A stretch of 64,000 nt of DNA from Thozetella sp. PMI_491. Taxonomy: Eukaryota; Ascomycota; Sordariomycetes; Chaetosphaeriales; Chaetosphaeriaceae. This document shows, one piece after another, positions 1 through 11,648 of this stretch. Location of the stretch: NCBI GenBank assembly GCA_021432635.1, contig MU270047.1, forward strand, positions 372,001 to 436,000, given 5' to 3'. The notes beneath the pieces are model-generated. The model was not told the origin of the DNA and did not search any database. It was given only the letters and a program-made list of their open reading frames with translations. Both the position numbers and the translations under genes were made by a program. Each line of letters opens with the position of its first letter. Within the stretch, counting starts at the first letter, position 1.

Positions 1-1229
1 TGGTTTCTTTACTCCATAACACATGAACGAAACTCATGTCATGACAAGTAACGAGCCGTCTCTGTCTTATTTATTTCTCTTTGGTTTGGCCAGACGGGCG
101 CGGCGTTGGGAGGCAAATCCGGGCCCAGATTCGGGAGACCGCTAGGCACCGGCGAAGGCATCAACGAAGGCAACTATCACCATCCCCATTATGGTGTTGG
201 CATGCCGACGTGCTTACGCTACCACACCGAGATGTGTGACGGATCGCCGACTTGTGGGACGTCTGCAGCTTGACCAAAGACTGTCTTGAGTCACGGTCGA
301 GGGACTTGCTCACGTCCGCTTGTCCAGAGACTGGACAGCTGGATACGTCGGGTTCGCCACAGGCCGACCCGTTGCGCGTGCTAGCCCAGGCTACAGAGAA
401 GGCCGGCGCGTCGGGCCCGCCAACACGCCACCCCCCGCCCAGCAGCCGTCATGTGCTCATGGCCTTTTGCATCTCTGTTGATTTCTCTCTGATTTTCCGA
501 TTCTGTTCTTTTTCCGTTGTACTTATGACGGGCGATACCATACATACACAACAAACCATTGCATAGCTCGGAGGTGGAAACGGGAGGAAGGCGGGGTATA
601 GTTGACTCGGTCACTCATTCTTTATCAGGGCGTTTCAAGGCTTGGGACAGGGGAGACTACTCATATCAACGGTGTTGGATCTACACTCGTTACGATTATT
701 ATCGTTGCTTTGCCATTGTTTCTGGTTTTTCGCCTGCTTTTCTGCGTGTTCTACAACGTCTACAGCCCGTACACCTGGGGACAGGAGCTGCCTGCTGCTC
801 GTGAAGCACGCAGACCAACTTGCTGGCCATGTCTGAGACGCTGGGAGGACGATATGTTGTCATGAAACCGGTAGCAAGTGGGTGGTGGTTGAGGGATGAC
901 GCCTTGTGGCGGTAGGGGATCTGATGCGGTGGGAGCGAGAGACGATGGACGTCCGTGTCATCTGGAGACGACGGGACCCGGGAAGCTTTCTTGAAACCAT
1001 ACATGGAATGGATTCTTCTTGCTGCATATCCGTCTGCCTGCTTATACTGCTATTTGCTACTGCTGTCACGAGAGCTACGACTTCTAGATACCGCTACCGG
1101 GTGGCTAGCGTTACGATGGTCAATGATCAATGACTCTTTGACTCTCTGCATCCTGCACACGGTGGCCTCTCCAAGCGGTGCGACTTCTTGTATGACCTGA
1201 GGGACAACCAGTATAGCAAAAGCTGCTAC
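1..1229. other. Non-coding, downstream of the GMC gene
   Basis: No reading frame here has coding character. Short open frames overlap on both strands and show no recognisable domain. It should include the 3' untranslated region of the leftward GMC oxidoreductase gene. Nothing else was seen. Confidence 0.5.
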
Positions 1230-3611
1230 CTACCATCCGACTCGCGCCGGACCGGAGGATGGTACTGGCAGAGAGAGCTTCTCCGGGGACTTGGTCTTGG
1301 ACCACTCCTGAATGACAATATCGGCAGCCTATTTCCTTTCTGATTAACAAGATGGGGCGGGAACAGGGTCATTGATGCGGAAACAGAACTCACTTTCTCA
1401 CCCACTGCGTATGCCAGCGCGCTCAAGTGCGAACTCGGCAGGATCGGGAGGATGCTCATGTCGACCACTCTCAAGCCAGCCGCGCCGTGGACCTTGAGAT
1501 CCGGGCCGACCACTCCCCCCTTGGCCTTGGGTATCATGGCCGCAGTGCAGCAGGGATGGAGGAACGACAGCGTGATCTTGTCCCGAATATACTGGATTAG
1601 GTCGGCATCACTCGTCACGTTGACCCCCGGTGCAGTTTCCACGGCACCGAGCTTCTGCATAGACGGTGTGCCGACCATACGCCGGAGGTATCTCAGATGA
1701 GTGAGGTAAATATCAAAGTCGACAGGGTTTGTGCCGGTCCGGTAATCCAGTATAGGCTGCTCCAGGGGGGACGTGGAGTTGAGGCGAACGGTACCACGGC
1801 TGAGCAAGTGCAGGTTGATTGCCCGTACCGAAAAGCCAGTCTGGTCTATTGTCAGCCATTTACACTCCAAGAGCCCTCAGGAAGGGAGGTAACAACACGG
1901 AAAGCACTTACTGCCCATCCGCTCTCGATGCTTGGGTACTTAGGGTGGGCTAGGAACTTGGCATGCACTGCTAGCTGGTGCTGGTACCCCGCCACCATGG
2001 TCGGGTCCGACCGGTAGTCCGGCGGAAGGTATGCGGCAGCGGCGGCGGCATCGCCGGCAAGCGAGCGGATCTTGTCGATTATGACCATGTAATCGACTGT
2101 GACGTTGGGTAGCGGGACGAACATGGCTGAGTTGGACATTGCAAGTGTGTATGGTCCGCGCGCCGGCGTCTCGTCGAAGCCGGCGGCAGCGTCCGCCGCG
2201 AAGGTTGCGTTGTTCATGTCCTCTGGCAGCGGGAAGAGGCTCAGGGGCTTGCTGTCTGAAAAGAGCAACCAAGGAGAAGAGCTCGTCAGCGTTGGGAGGG
2301 AGGCGAATGCACAGACAGATCTCCGGGCGCACTTCACTTACAGTTCCAAGTGATACTAGCGCCTGAGTGATCCTGCAGGTTGGACCCTACCCCGGGCAGA
2401 TCGAGAACGAGCGGGATGCCGTGCGCCTTCAACACGGATGCGGGGCCAATGCCGCTCCTATGCAGAATGGTTGGTGTATGCAGAGCACCGGCAGAGATTA
2501 TGACCTCGGCCCTGGGCGTCTGGTTGAACAGGCGGTTGTCCGCGAGAGACCGAACCTCGACGGTGGGCGGCCCGCGGGTGAGACCGTCAGGGTACAGTAC
2601 CCGGGTGACCTGGTGCTTGACCAGCAGGTCGTAGTTTGGTCGTGTGGCATTGACGGCAGCGTAGTGGCCGAGGCCGGCATGCGAGCGCCTCGACGTCACT
2701 GGGTGCTCTGAGATGGGAACCCAGCAGAGCGCGTCCTTCTCGCCGGCTGCGCATTCAGGTCGTACGTATATGCCCATCTCCCGCCAAGCATCCCTCGCGA
2801 CGCCATAGTCGGCCCAGAGGAAGGGAGGATAGCTCGAGTAAATGGGTGTGCTTCCGCCGTAAGCCGATACGTTCCAGGTGTAGCCATACTTCTTTGCGAC
2901 CTCTTGCGACGGCTCCGTGAAGGTGACGCTCTTCATGCCCTCGATCAGCTCCCAGTTCTCAAGCGCGCGGTGCGTGCAGAATGACTACGCCAGGCATGCC
3001 TGTCTTACCTTCTTGAAATATGGGAAGATGCCGTCCCAATCCCACTTGTGCTTGCTTGAGTCGAACTCGGGCGATCCCGCCTGGGTCCACGCGTCGAAGT
3101 CGTACCGGGATCCCCGGTCGAAGAACATCCCATTGATGGCGCTGCTTCCGCCTACGACCTTGCCGGCTAGGACAGAGGCCGACTGGTTACTGACCAACGG
3201 ATTTGGCACGGAGGCAAAAGTCCACGAGCTCGCGGCAGCCCCGCGGCCACCCCAGACGATCTGCGGCGGGTCAAAGATGCCGGGGGCATATTCTACATCG
3301 CCGTACTCAATGACAAGGACCGTCTCTAATGAGATGTGAAGCGGTAAGTTGGGATGTTCCAGACACGTTAGTTATGCAGAGCGTGTGCATACGGTGAGTC
3401 AAGAGGGGCGGGTTGTTTGCAAAGGCAACTTACTGTTAGGGAATGCTTCGGTGAGCCGGTCGGCCACGGTCAGCCCGGAAGTGCCCCCGCCGGCGATGAT
3501 GAAGTCATATTTATCTCGAAGCTGCGAGACTTCTCGCTTGACGGACCGAAACGGAAGGGCACCAGCTGAGGCAGCGAGCGAGCTGACGAGGAGGGTCCGA
3601 AGGATAGCCAT
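1230..3611 (-). CDS. Secreted GMC (glucose-methanol-choline) family FAD oxidoreductase
   Basis: Flavin enzyme of the GMC family, predicted to oxidise an alcohol or sugar outside the cell; the substrate cannot be told from sequence. Six exons on the complement: 3434-3611, 3009-3325, 2342-2930, 1912-2255, 1394-1864 and 1230-1328. All introns have GT-AG ends and keep frame, giving 665 residues. The N-terminus (MAILRTLLVSSLAASAGA) looks like a signal peptide. The dinucleotide-binding motif GGGTSG lies near residue 42 and the GMC signature (GGSSAINGM) follows. The C-terminal catalytic region has HPCCTAAM (His about 579) and a second His about 622 in PSSHLSALAY, so a His-His pair as in aryl-alcohol-oxidase-type enzymes. 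Family and length fit. The acceptor at 2930 was chosen over an upstream AG because it gives the family's FKKSVTF join; the 1864 acceptor is less certain. A 15-C run lies about 155 bp upstream of the ATG. Confidence 0.9.
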
Positions 3612-6600
3612 AGCTGCGAAGGAGACGCCGCAGGGAGGTTGAGGTGAGATATCGCTCGCAACTTTCCCTTGCTCGTTCCCCCTTTCCCCGCAACTTCGGC
3701 CGATTTGCAGTCTTATATTTCTGGTCGGTGCAATGCTTCTCTCGCTCTTCTAGAACAGTTCTCACCCCCCCCCCCCCCCGCGTTTTGCAACCTGACAGGG
3801 CAGTATTGGCTGGAGTCCGTATAGGCGCCAGGGGTCTAATAACAAGGGGGCGGTACATGGCAGCGTTGCAGCCCGCATTGGGAATATTGGGAACCGGCGT
3901 CCCGTTCGGCAGGTACCACATCGGCACCTCACCGAGCGCTCATTCGGCCCCCAAACGAATATATTTAGCCCATGAACCCCTCCCCTCCCCTCACGGCCTA
4001 GTAAATCGCTCTTGCTCAGGCTTGTTGTGGATAAATGAGAAGCGACTCCCCGCATTCCTCGGACGAAAGAAGGACAATCTTACATAATACTACTATATAA
4101 CTATGGAATATTTCTTCTGGGAGAATGGCCAGAAGAAGATCAGAGAGGGAGTGAAGAGGATGTGGCCCCGGCAAGCACCAAGGGCGGTGCGTTAGCGGAC
4201 GGCACTCGAAGTGGATGTCGCCTTGTGTTACGGGGGGGAGGGGGGCAGATTGACTTGTAGGGTATTTCATCAACCATGAGGAGCTGCAGTCTTAGGCCTT
4301 GCTAGGTCATGATGCAGTTGAAGCCACTCCTACCATAGATTGAGAGTATCCTAGCCCATATCCCGAGGATTTTCAGGTCTATAGTATCTCTAGCTACCCC
4401 TCGAGTGCGTCTCTTGGAAATACTTGCCCACGCTGATGAGCCTGATGCTTCAGCACCCCGAGGTATCTTAAAATTTCAAAGCGGTGACCTTTGTTAATGG
4501 GCTGTCAAGACGACCTCTAGAGACACGCACAAAATATGGCGATCCTTGTTAGCGACTCCTAGAGGGGTTGCTACCAATAGGCATGTCACTGCCATCTTGC
4601 TCTTCACGCTGTCTAGAGAGCTGAGTTGCTCGGTGTCTAGCTCCTCTCTCCGTTGACTATCTTGAATAATGAGTCTCGTAGCTTCTTTGCAGGACTTACT
4701 GCCTCCCACACCTGAGAGACTCTTCAACTATTACAATACCAGACAGAGCAGGCGTATGCATAATAGCTATTCAAGGAGCCCACAGCGCAGAGATCTGTGG
4801 TGGTAAAAGCGACTGCGCCTTGGTACCTCGCGAGATTCATTGGCCCATAATATGTTCCCCAGGGCAGCCACGGGTGGCTCTTGGATATAAAATGCGCGCT
4901 GAAGCAATCCGGTATGATCTCCATGAACCTTTTATTCAAGACGTGGATATACTTGGTCTTCTCATGCCGTTGCTTCTCTGTCCGCCAATCTTGAACTTGC
5001 TTTATCGGGCTTTGGAGTGGATGCCGCCAAAATTCCACAGCCCTAAAGTCTAGGCTCCAATCGAAAGCAATACCTACGGCAGCTTTCTCGCCGGAACAAG
5101 GATAAACTAGTGGCTCTGAACCATTGACTATGGACTAGCTGTTCTCTATCTCAGATAGCAGCAACTTGCCCTGCCCCCCCCCCAAAACTGGTCGTGAACT
5201 TACCTCGGAGTGCCGAAGTATCATGGCGAACATTCAGAAGTCGATACGTGTGAAAAACTGAGTAAGATACGATCTGCCTCTTCTGAAGCATGAACATTGC
5301 GTACATCTCGATCTCGGCTCGATTCTCGAGTAGCGGTCTCCCAATGAGAACTGGTAGCTTGCTCGTGAAGCCAATATTCGTCACGGTTGGTAAATGACTT
5401 AGGGTCTCATATTTCCTCTGAGTGGATGGGCGGTTGGCAGCACATGGCTGAGATCAGAAGGAGGGCCTTCCTCTTGTGGTGACTACAAGGTAGTTGGCAG
5501 TAAGATAAAACGGAGAGCGGGATGGGGAAGAGAACTTAGAAGCTCTTTGCGTTGACGATAACAACACCAACGATGATGACATGGATGGAAGCGAATCGAG
5601 GACTGCACCACAAAATGAATCGCAGATGGGATGTGTTGCCGGCTGAGGATGCGGTTTGAACATTTACACGGCTTCACGTCGCAAATGTCAACAAAGGGAA
5701 GGCATGCGGAAAGGGGGTGACGCTAACTAGGTAGGTACTAGGCAGGGGCGATTAGTCCTGCTTGCTCTCGTTGCCGCTTGCTATATAGGTAGATACGTAA
5801 TACAGTATGTTACACGGGCGGGGACGGGACTGACTGAGATGCTGCCGACAGGCTTCCGTTTCTGGCAACGTTTGGAAGGGTCGAAGCCAGGCTTTGTACC
5901 GTTTGAGGGCGACGAGCCAATTGTTGCCCCAGATTAGCCATCGTGCCCTCACGATGGGCTGGCAAAGATCTCCACCCCACGCCGTCAACCCGGGCGGGCA
6001 TTCTCCTCCGTAGATTGCCTTGATTGCTTCTCTGTGGGGGCTACTTTGATCAGAGCTTCAAGCGCTACCCGCGTGGTGAATCTCGATGGAAGAGACGAGA
6101 GAAAAAGTAAATTTTCTGGGGCGGCGCTGGCAGGGCAGGGGAGGGCCACGGGGCCAGAGAGGTATCTTGCCAACATCCTTCGGTCTCTACCTGGCGATAG
6201 CTCCCCGTTAATACCTTCTGCTCTTGGGGGAGGGTCTGGAGCATAGGCTACCGCTAGCTCCAGGCTGCGTTGGGTTACATAGCCGCCTTATAGGGCGCTG
6301 CTGGCCGACCCCTATAGTTGACTACCACTATGCGGTGGTGTCAGTGCCGGAGAATGGGAGGCAGTAAATAGATGGAGCGGAGGACCAATCCGTAGTGTAA
6401 AGGGATGCACGGTAGGTATGTATGTGGGTGTCTAGACAATTCTCCGTAATACCTCGGAGCTCAATGAAGAATTGTAGCCTACCTAAGGTACCTACCTACC
6501 TCTAGGGCGGGGGGGGGGGTTAGGTAGCGAGGGAATGATGCCTTCCGTCTGGCCTGACTACGGGTTCGCCGGGGAGCCTAGCGATATCACTAAAGGGGAT

Positions 6601-8248
6601 CTCTAGGGCTTACTCTTACTTACCCTTGGTGCCTACCTCGGGTGCCTGGTTAGGCTGTCTTGTACCTATCTTAATTGCCTTGCATAGTATGCCTACCCAC
6701 TGTACGAGAGCTGTCCCGCTGGCTGGGCTGGCGGCGGGCTGAGTCTGAGTGAGCGTCCGCTGAGTCACGCCTGCCCGGAGCGCACGCGGCAGCCGTGCGT
6801 GCCTTCCGATAAGGTTTCCCCCATCGCGCTCAGGAATGCGGGTGCTCCCTGTTTCTTTTGCACCAGAATCCTGCATGAGCTTCCACGATTCCTCCTGTCC
6901 TTCCTTCTCGTTCCGAACCTAAGTTTGGTCTCCCTGCCACCTGGCTAGCCGGCGTCAACTAGGGCGTCTGGTGGATAATGGATTGAATCAGTCAAACTCT
7001 GGACATTCCTTCGGCGCCCGAAACGGAAACTGGCTCGTTGGGTTGGCCAGCTGGTCCACCACCGTCCGTGCCGCCGTTCTTTCTCCACTGAGCTACCCTG
7101 TTCGCTCTATTATCTGCTCCTGCCAGCCTGCCGCCAACCCACGCCGCCCCATATCTCCCTCCGACCATTTGCCATAGCGCTTGTGTCCCTCCCCCGCTCT
7201 GCCTCCGTCTGCCACCCCTTCAAGCCGCAAGCCGCCTGAAACTAAGACATTGTTTTTGCCCTTGTCTCAAGGACACTCAAGTTCCACGGGCGCTGTTCCG
7301 ACGTGCCAGCAGCTCGTCCGTTCGTCCTCCTGGTTTTGGCCCCTCCCTCCGTTCTGGCAGACTCGGGCAACCGATCCCCTGAAGAGGCGGTACCGGTCTT
7401 GGCGTCAGCATTCCAGCGAAGAAAATAGAATAAAAAAAAGCCACAGCCCTGCTACGAATTCAAGCGGCCGGGAGTCACTAGACCGTGGCCTCCTGTTCTG
7501 ACTGCTAGCTGTGGATGCGTCTGACAGCCAAATCGGGCAAAACGGTGGTGTGAAGTCGTGCTGTACAGTACGGAGTATGGTACCTATAGTTCCCTATCGT
7601 TAATTTTTTTTCCCTGTTGGACGGCAAACTCCCGAAATCAACGTTACTTCGGGGTCTTCCCCTCCAACCCCAACGAACCCACTCTTGCAGGAAAGACGCA
7701 GGTGGTCGGCAACATCAGCTCTCGACATCCAAAGCCGCAGCAGGCCGTTCCGGCGCCTTCGCTCCTTTCCTACCTACGCCGCGAGCCCAGGCCCCGACCG
7801 CGCAGCGCAGCGCAGCATTAGCTGTACCATCCCATCCTTCTCTGGTTTGAACGCTGAGGCCTGAGACCTGTCGGACAATCTGGAACGGTTCTCGGCGGCC
7901 CACAGGCAATCAGCTGCTTCCGTCGCGAATCGTAGCGCCCCGCCGCCCTCCAACACGTCTCTGACTCCCACACAAACCTGCCCACGCCGCCCCTTTTTGC
8001 ACCACTCCGGCCTCGTCACAGAACGTAGGCCGGCGCCGTTGCATCCAGGCGCACTGCTGCCAGGTTCCGTCCAGCTGTAACCTTCCGTTCCAGGTCCCAC
8101 CAGGAACTTGCACTGGCACTTGACCCCCCATAGGGCAGCCCCTCCTCCCTAGCAGAGGTGCGGTCAACCCCCCCGGACAGGAGGCGCGGTCCCAGAGACT
8201 CGAAGCTAGAGCGCCGTCCTCAACGGACACAGAGCGCATACTTCGACC
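3612..8248. other. Long non-coding interval between the GMC gene and the kinase gene
   Basis: No confident gene. It holds the divergent promoters of the leftward GMC gene and the rightward kinase gene. Between 5720 and 6700 there are many copies of short words such as taggtaggta, cctacctacc and acctaaggtacc, and an 11-G run at 6509-6519. From 7000 to 8248 the plus strand is pyrimidine-rich, which is usual for fungal promoters and 5' leaders. A possible decayed gene at 4490-5400 is listed separately. Confidence 0.45.
4490..5400 (-). pseudogene. Possible decayed or unrecognised spliced gene
   Basis: On the minus strand three successive open stretches (5151-5384, 4724-5038 and 4494-4727) have protein-like composition. 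Examples are LPVLIGRPLLENRAEIEMYA, then KQRHEKTKYIHVLNKRFMEI, then KEATRLIIQDSQRREELDTE. The first ends near a GTAAGT donor at about 5203. I could not join them into one continuous reading frame through acceptable splice sites, and I recognise no domain. It may be a degenerate host gene, or chance open frames in an AT-richer patch. Confidence 0.22.
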
Positions 8249-10489
8249 ATGACCGCCGGCCCACCCCAGCCCATGTCCAGTTCAGCAGCATCCGATAAGG
8301 CAGATGACGACCTCCACGACAAGCATGTGCAGCTAAGAGATGCGGCGGCTGCCATAGCTGCTGCAGTCAACAACAGCAGCGCCCAGGTCAACGCGAGTCT
8401 CAACCTTTCCTACTCCACTGCGAACGCCGCAGAGCCAGAGGCCGTGGCAAAGTCCCCGGCCGGCAAGACCACGATCTCTGCGACGCCTCTCATCACCGAC
8501 TTCCAATTCCAGTCCCAGACCACAGCTCCCACTCCGCCGCAGCGTGAAAACTCGGCTGGGCCTACCGGGCCACAGAAACCCGGCGAGTTGACCACCGACC
8601 TCCCTCCCCGATCCCCGTTTCATCGTAGCCCGCTCGGTGGCAACGTTGCTCGCCTCCGGACCGACGTCCATCCCGCTACGCCCCTCACGCCTACCAAGAC
8701 GGAGGCCTTGACCCGACCCTCGGCGGGATTCCTTCAGCACAAGACCTCAACGTCCTCCCTCCGTCCCATTTCACGCACCCCCAGCCTCAAGGCCGGCGGT
8801 GCCTTTGCCTTCGGCACCGCGTCCGCCGCGAGCTCGACGGTCCCGAGTCCTATCATTACTGCCATGGGCGACGTCACGCCCCTTCCATCGCCCCTACTCT
8901 CGAGTGATTCACCCGGGCCATGGAAATCCCTCCGGCCTACTTCCCGTGATGCCCACATTCCGGTGCCAATGTCGCCCGAGAGCGCCCTAGTGACGAGCAC
9001 TGGTGAGTCGATCGCGGCCGCGATGGCTAACCAGAGCAAGCGGAGGGCCTACGCTTCTCTGGCGTCTAGCTCAGGTTCGGGAGAGAGTAACAATGAGGTG
9101 CAGCAGAGCGATAAGCCCACGACTCAAATTCACACGCGAAACAGGAGCACTAGTGAATACATCCCCGACCCGGTTCATTTGCCAAAGCGAATGATCACAG
9201 TCTCCGGGTCTCACGTCAAAGTCGACACCAAGCCTATGCGCCGAGAACCTCATCTTTCCGAGGCTCGAGGCTTGACACCGGTCGAGAAGCCGCCAACCCC
9301 GCCACCAAGCGAGTCTTCGCTCAGCGCGGCCGACTCCACGTCTCTTGCCGGATCTGGCTCAAGCATGGCGAGCAAAAAGTCCAAAAGCGAGATTTTTGAA
9401 GCTTTCGGCAGACGTGACCGGAAGAGGCGCCGATGGAGAGCCATTCGGCAGCTTGGCCAAGGCACCTTCAGCCGTGTAATGCTTGCGACAAGCCAGATCC
9501 CATCCTCGGCCTCCGATGACGAAGAAAGCTCCGGTGGGAACAGCATGCCGTCACCGGAGGCTCAACCGCATCGCCGCACACTGGTCGCGGTCAAGGTCTG
9601 CGAACACGGCCCTCGCGGAGGTGCCTCCGAGGACCGCATTGAGATGAGTCTGAAGCGAGAGCTTGAGATCATGCAGAGCATCGACCATCCATCTCTAGTA
9701 CATCTCAAGGCGTGGAACATTGAGCCTACGAGGGCGATCCTCGTTCTCAGCTACTGCCCAGGTGGTGACCTATTCGATGTTGCCAGCACGCACCGGGACT
9801 CACTCACGCCACCCCTGCTACGCAGGATATTTGCCGAGCTGATTGGCGCGGTTCAGTACCTGCACGAGCGGAGGATTGTGCATAGAGACATCAAGCTCGA
9901 GAACGTGTTGGTGAACTTCACCCCAAGCGAGCTATCTGACGGCACCATCGACTGGTCGACCTATCCGTACTCGGTCGTCACGCTCACCGACCTGGGGTTA
10001 TCACGACGCATCGCGGACGATGAGAAGCTGGAAACCCGTTGTGGATCGGATGACTACGCCGCGCCTGAGGTCATCATGGGCCAGCCCTACGATGGGCGTG
10101 CTACGGACGCCTGGTCCCTTGGCGTCCTTCTGTATGCTCTGCTCGAGGGTCGGCTGCCGTTCGACCCGCCGCCTGGCATTGGCGACCACGCGATGCAGAT
10201 GCGCCTGCGCAGCAGGACCAGCCACAGGATCGCTAGAGCCGAGTGGAGGTGGATCGAGTACGGTGTCTCGGAGAATGAGGAGGGCGAGGGTGACCACGAA
10301 GCAGACGTCAAGAAGTTTGCAGCACGGGGTCTCACTGGTGCCATGGAAGTGGTCGAGGGCCTTCTCAAGAGGGCGCGCAGCCGATGGCCCGTGACCAAGG
10401 TGGCTGACAACGAGTGGGTGAGTGGCGCCATCCAGGTGGAAGGCGGCCTCAGCTTCCATGAGGAGGAGGAAGGCGAGGAAGTTTTATGA
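8249..10489 (+). CDS. Serine/threonine protein kinase with long disordered N-terminus
   Basis: Intronless 746-residue protein. Roughly the first 385 residues are low-complexity, rich in Ser, Thr, Pro and Ala, and probably disordered and regulatory. The kinase domain runs from about 390 to 735. The glycine loop is LGQGTFSRVMLA, the ATP lysine lies in VAVKV, the catalytic loop is HRDIKLENVL, the magnesium motif reads TDLGLSRR, the activation segment ends CGSDDYAAPEV and subdomain IX is DAWSLGVLLYALL. The magnesium motif is therefore DLG where most kinases have DFG; the aspartate is kept, so activity is expected. An insert of about 25 residues separates the glycine loop from the ATP lysine. It resembles fungal CAMK/Hal-Npr-type nutrient or ion-homeostasis kinases, but I cannot assign the subfamily. 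The ATG at 8249 follows a pyrimidine-rich leader. It converges on hsp90 with 1.16 kb between stop codons. Confidence 0.9.
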   Translation: MTAGPPQPMSSSAASDKADDDLHDKHVQLRDAAAAIAAAVNNSSAQVNASLNLSYSTANAAEPEAVAKSPAGKTTISATPLITDFQFQSQTTAPTPPQRENSAGPTGPQKPGELTTDLPPRSPFHRSPLGGNVARLRTDVHPATPLTPTKTEALTRPSAGFLQHKTSTSSLRPISRTPSLKAGGAFAFGTASAASSTVPSPIITAMGDVTPLPSPLLSSDSPGPWKSLRPTSRDAHIPVPMSPESALVTSTGESIAAAMANQSKRRAYASLASSSGSGESNNEVQQSDKPTTQIHTRNRSTSEYIPDPVHLPKRMITVSGSHVKVDTKPMRREPHLSEARGLTPVEKPPTPPPSESSLSAADSTSLAGSGSSMASKKSKSEIFEAFGRRDRKRRRWRAIRQLGQGTFSRVMLATSQIPSSASDDEESSGGNSMPSPEAQPHRRTLVAVKVCEHGPRGGASEDRIEMSLKRELEIMQSIDHPSLVHLKAWNIEPTRAILVLSYCPGGDLFDVASTHRDSLTPPLLRRIFAELIGAVQYLHERRIVHRDIKLENVLVNFTPSELSDGTIDWSTYPYSVVTLTDLGLSRRIADDEKLETRCGSDDYAAPEVIMGQPYDGRATDAWSLGVLLYALLEGRLPFDPPPGIGDHAMQMRLRSRTSHRIARAEWRWIEYGVSENEEGEGDHEADVKKFAARGLTGAMEVVEGLLKRARSRWPVTKVADNEWVSGAIQVEGGLSFHEEEEGEEVL

Positions 10490-11648
10490 CGTTTGTGAGG
10501 GGTAGAACTCGGTCTCGTCTTGACGGGACCGGGTCTGGCCAGTTACATCGACAAGACTTGCGCGAGGATGCAATCCGCCTAGTCCAGAGAGGCTGGACGA
10601 AATGTGGCCTCTTCCAGCGCGTGGGCCGCATCGGTTGCAGCTGGAGCGAAAGGTAACTACAACAGCGCCCGACCGGGTGGGACACTCTCTCCCATACCTT
10701 TCTCTCAAACTACCGATTTGTATTCGGGTCTCTGCGCTGCCTCCCCGCCTGCGAAGCGGGCAAACCACTTATACCAACAAGAGATGCGATCAAGGGCATG
10801 TTATCTTCACTACCTTGAACCCTCCTTCTAAACTGTGTGTTACTGCGAACAGGTATTGCTTTTGCTGCATTTCGGCGACGTGATCTTCTGCGCGTTGCCT
10901 CTCTGCTACCTCTAACCCATGATGGGATGGATGATTGGGTGGCAAGGCAAGCCAAGGACTTTGGTGACTTCAAAAAAAGGAAAGAATCAGCCAGCGATGG
11001 TGTTGGCGTTTTAGGATATGGCACGGCAGAGGGTCAATGGGTTGGGCATTTCTTGTTAGCCTTTTCCTTCCTCGGATGCATCTGCTTCATGATAGAGAAT
11101 AATGTCACAACATTTGGGGGGGTTCCCTTCTACCTGTAGTTCCATGCGGATGCCCTTGGGAGCTTGGGGCGCTGCTAGTTACGACCGATTATGACAGCGT
11201 GTTTTATTAGGTTCCTACTCACTTGTTTCGGTGTCGAAACCAGCCAATTAGCCGCATACTAGACCGACCAGAGCTTGCGGTCACGTGGTTCTCAGGTCCC
11301 TCGTTGTACGTTTATAAAGAAAGAGTATATACTCTCTCCTATTTAAGTCGGGTCACTACTTCGATGGTCGGCTTGTGTCTCTCTATAAGCAACAGCATGT
11401 CACAGTGTCAATCACACATTGAGGGGAGGACTAGCGGGTTTGCTCTAATCATCAGATTCGTGTCTACTTAGCATCTCCATCGTAACCTTAAAGTACAGCG
11501 CACAAAGGCCGAGAGAATTAGGTAGGTGGTGGTGGAAGGTTACGAGATGTAAGATGGATGTCAGCAAAAGTCTCAAAGCCTCAAAAGCCATCCCAACTCC
11601 GATCCGAAGCACTTTTCACGGTATCCCAGCCAAGAGAAATCATCGCAT
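10490..11648. other. Convergent 3' interval between the kinase gene and hsp90
   Basis: No gene seen. The interval should contain both 3' untranslated regions. It includes a CACGTG word at 11282-11287, a TATAAA at 11313 and a perfect 14-bp palindrome at 11322-11335 (AGAGTAT/ATACTCT), with no supported gene beside them. Confidence 0.5.

Noticed and set aside
11282-11336. CACGTG, TATAAA and a 14-bp palindrome as a promoter
   Set aside because: They lie between two convergent 3' ends with no supported gene downstream.
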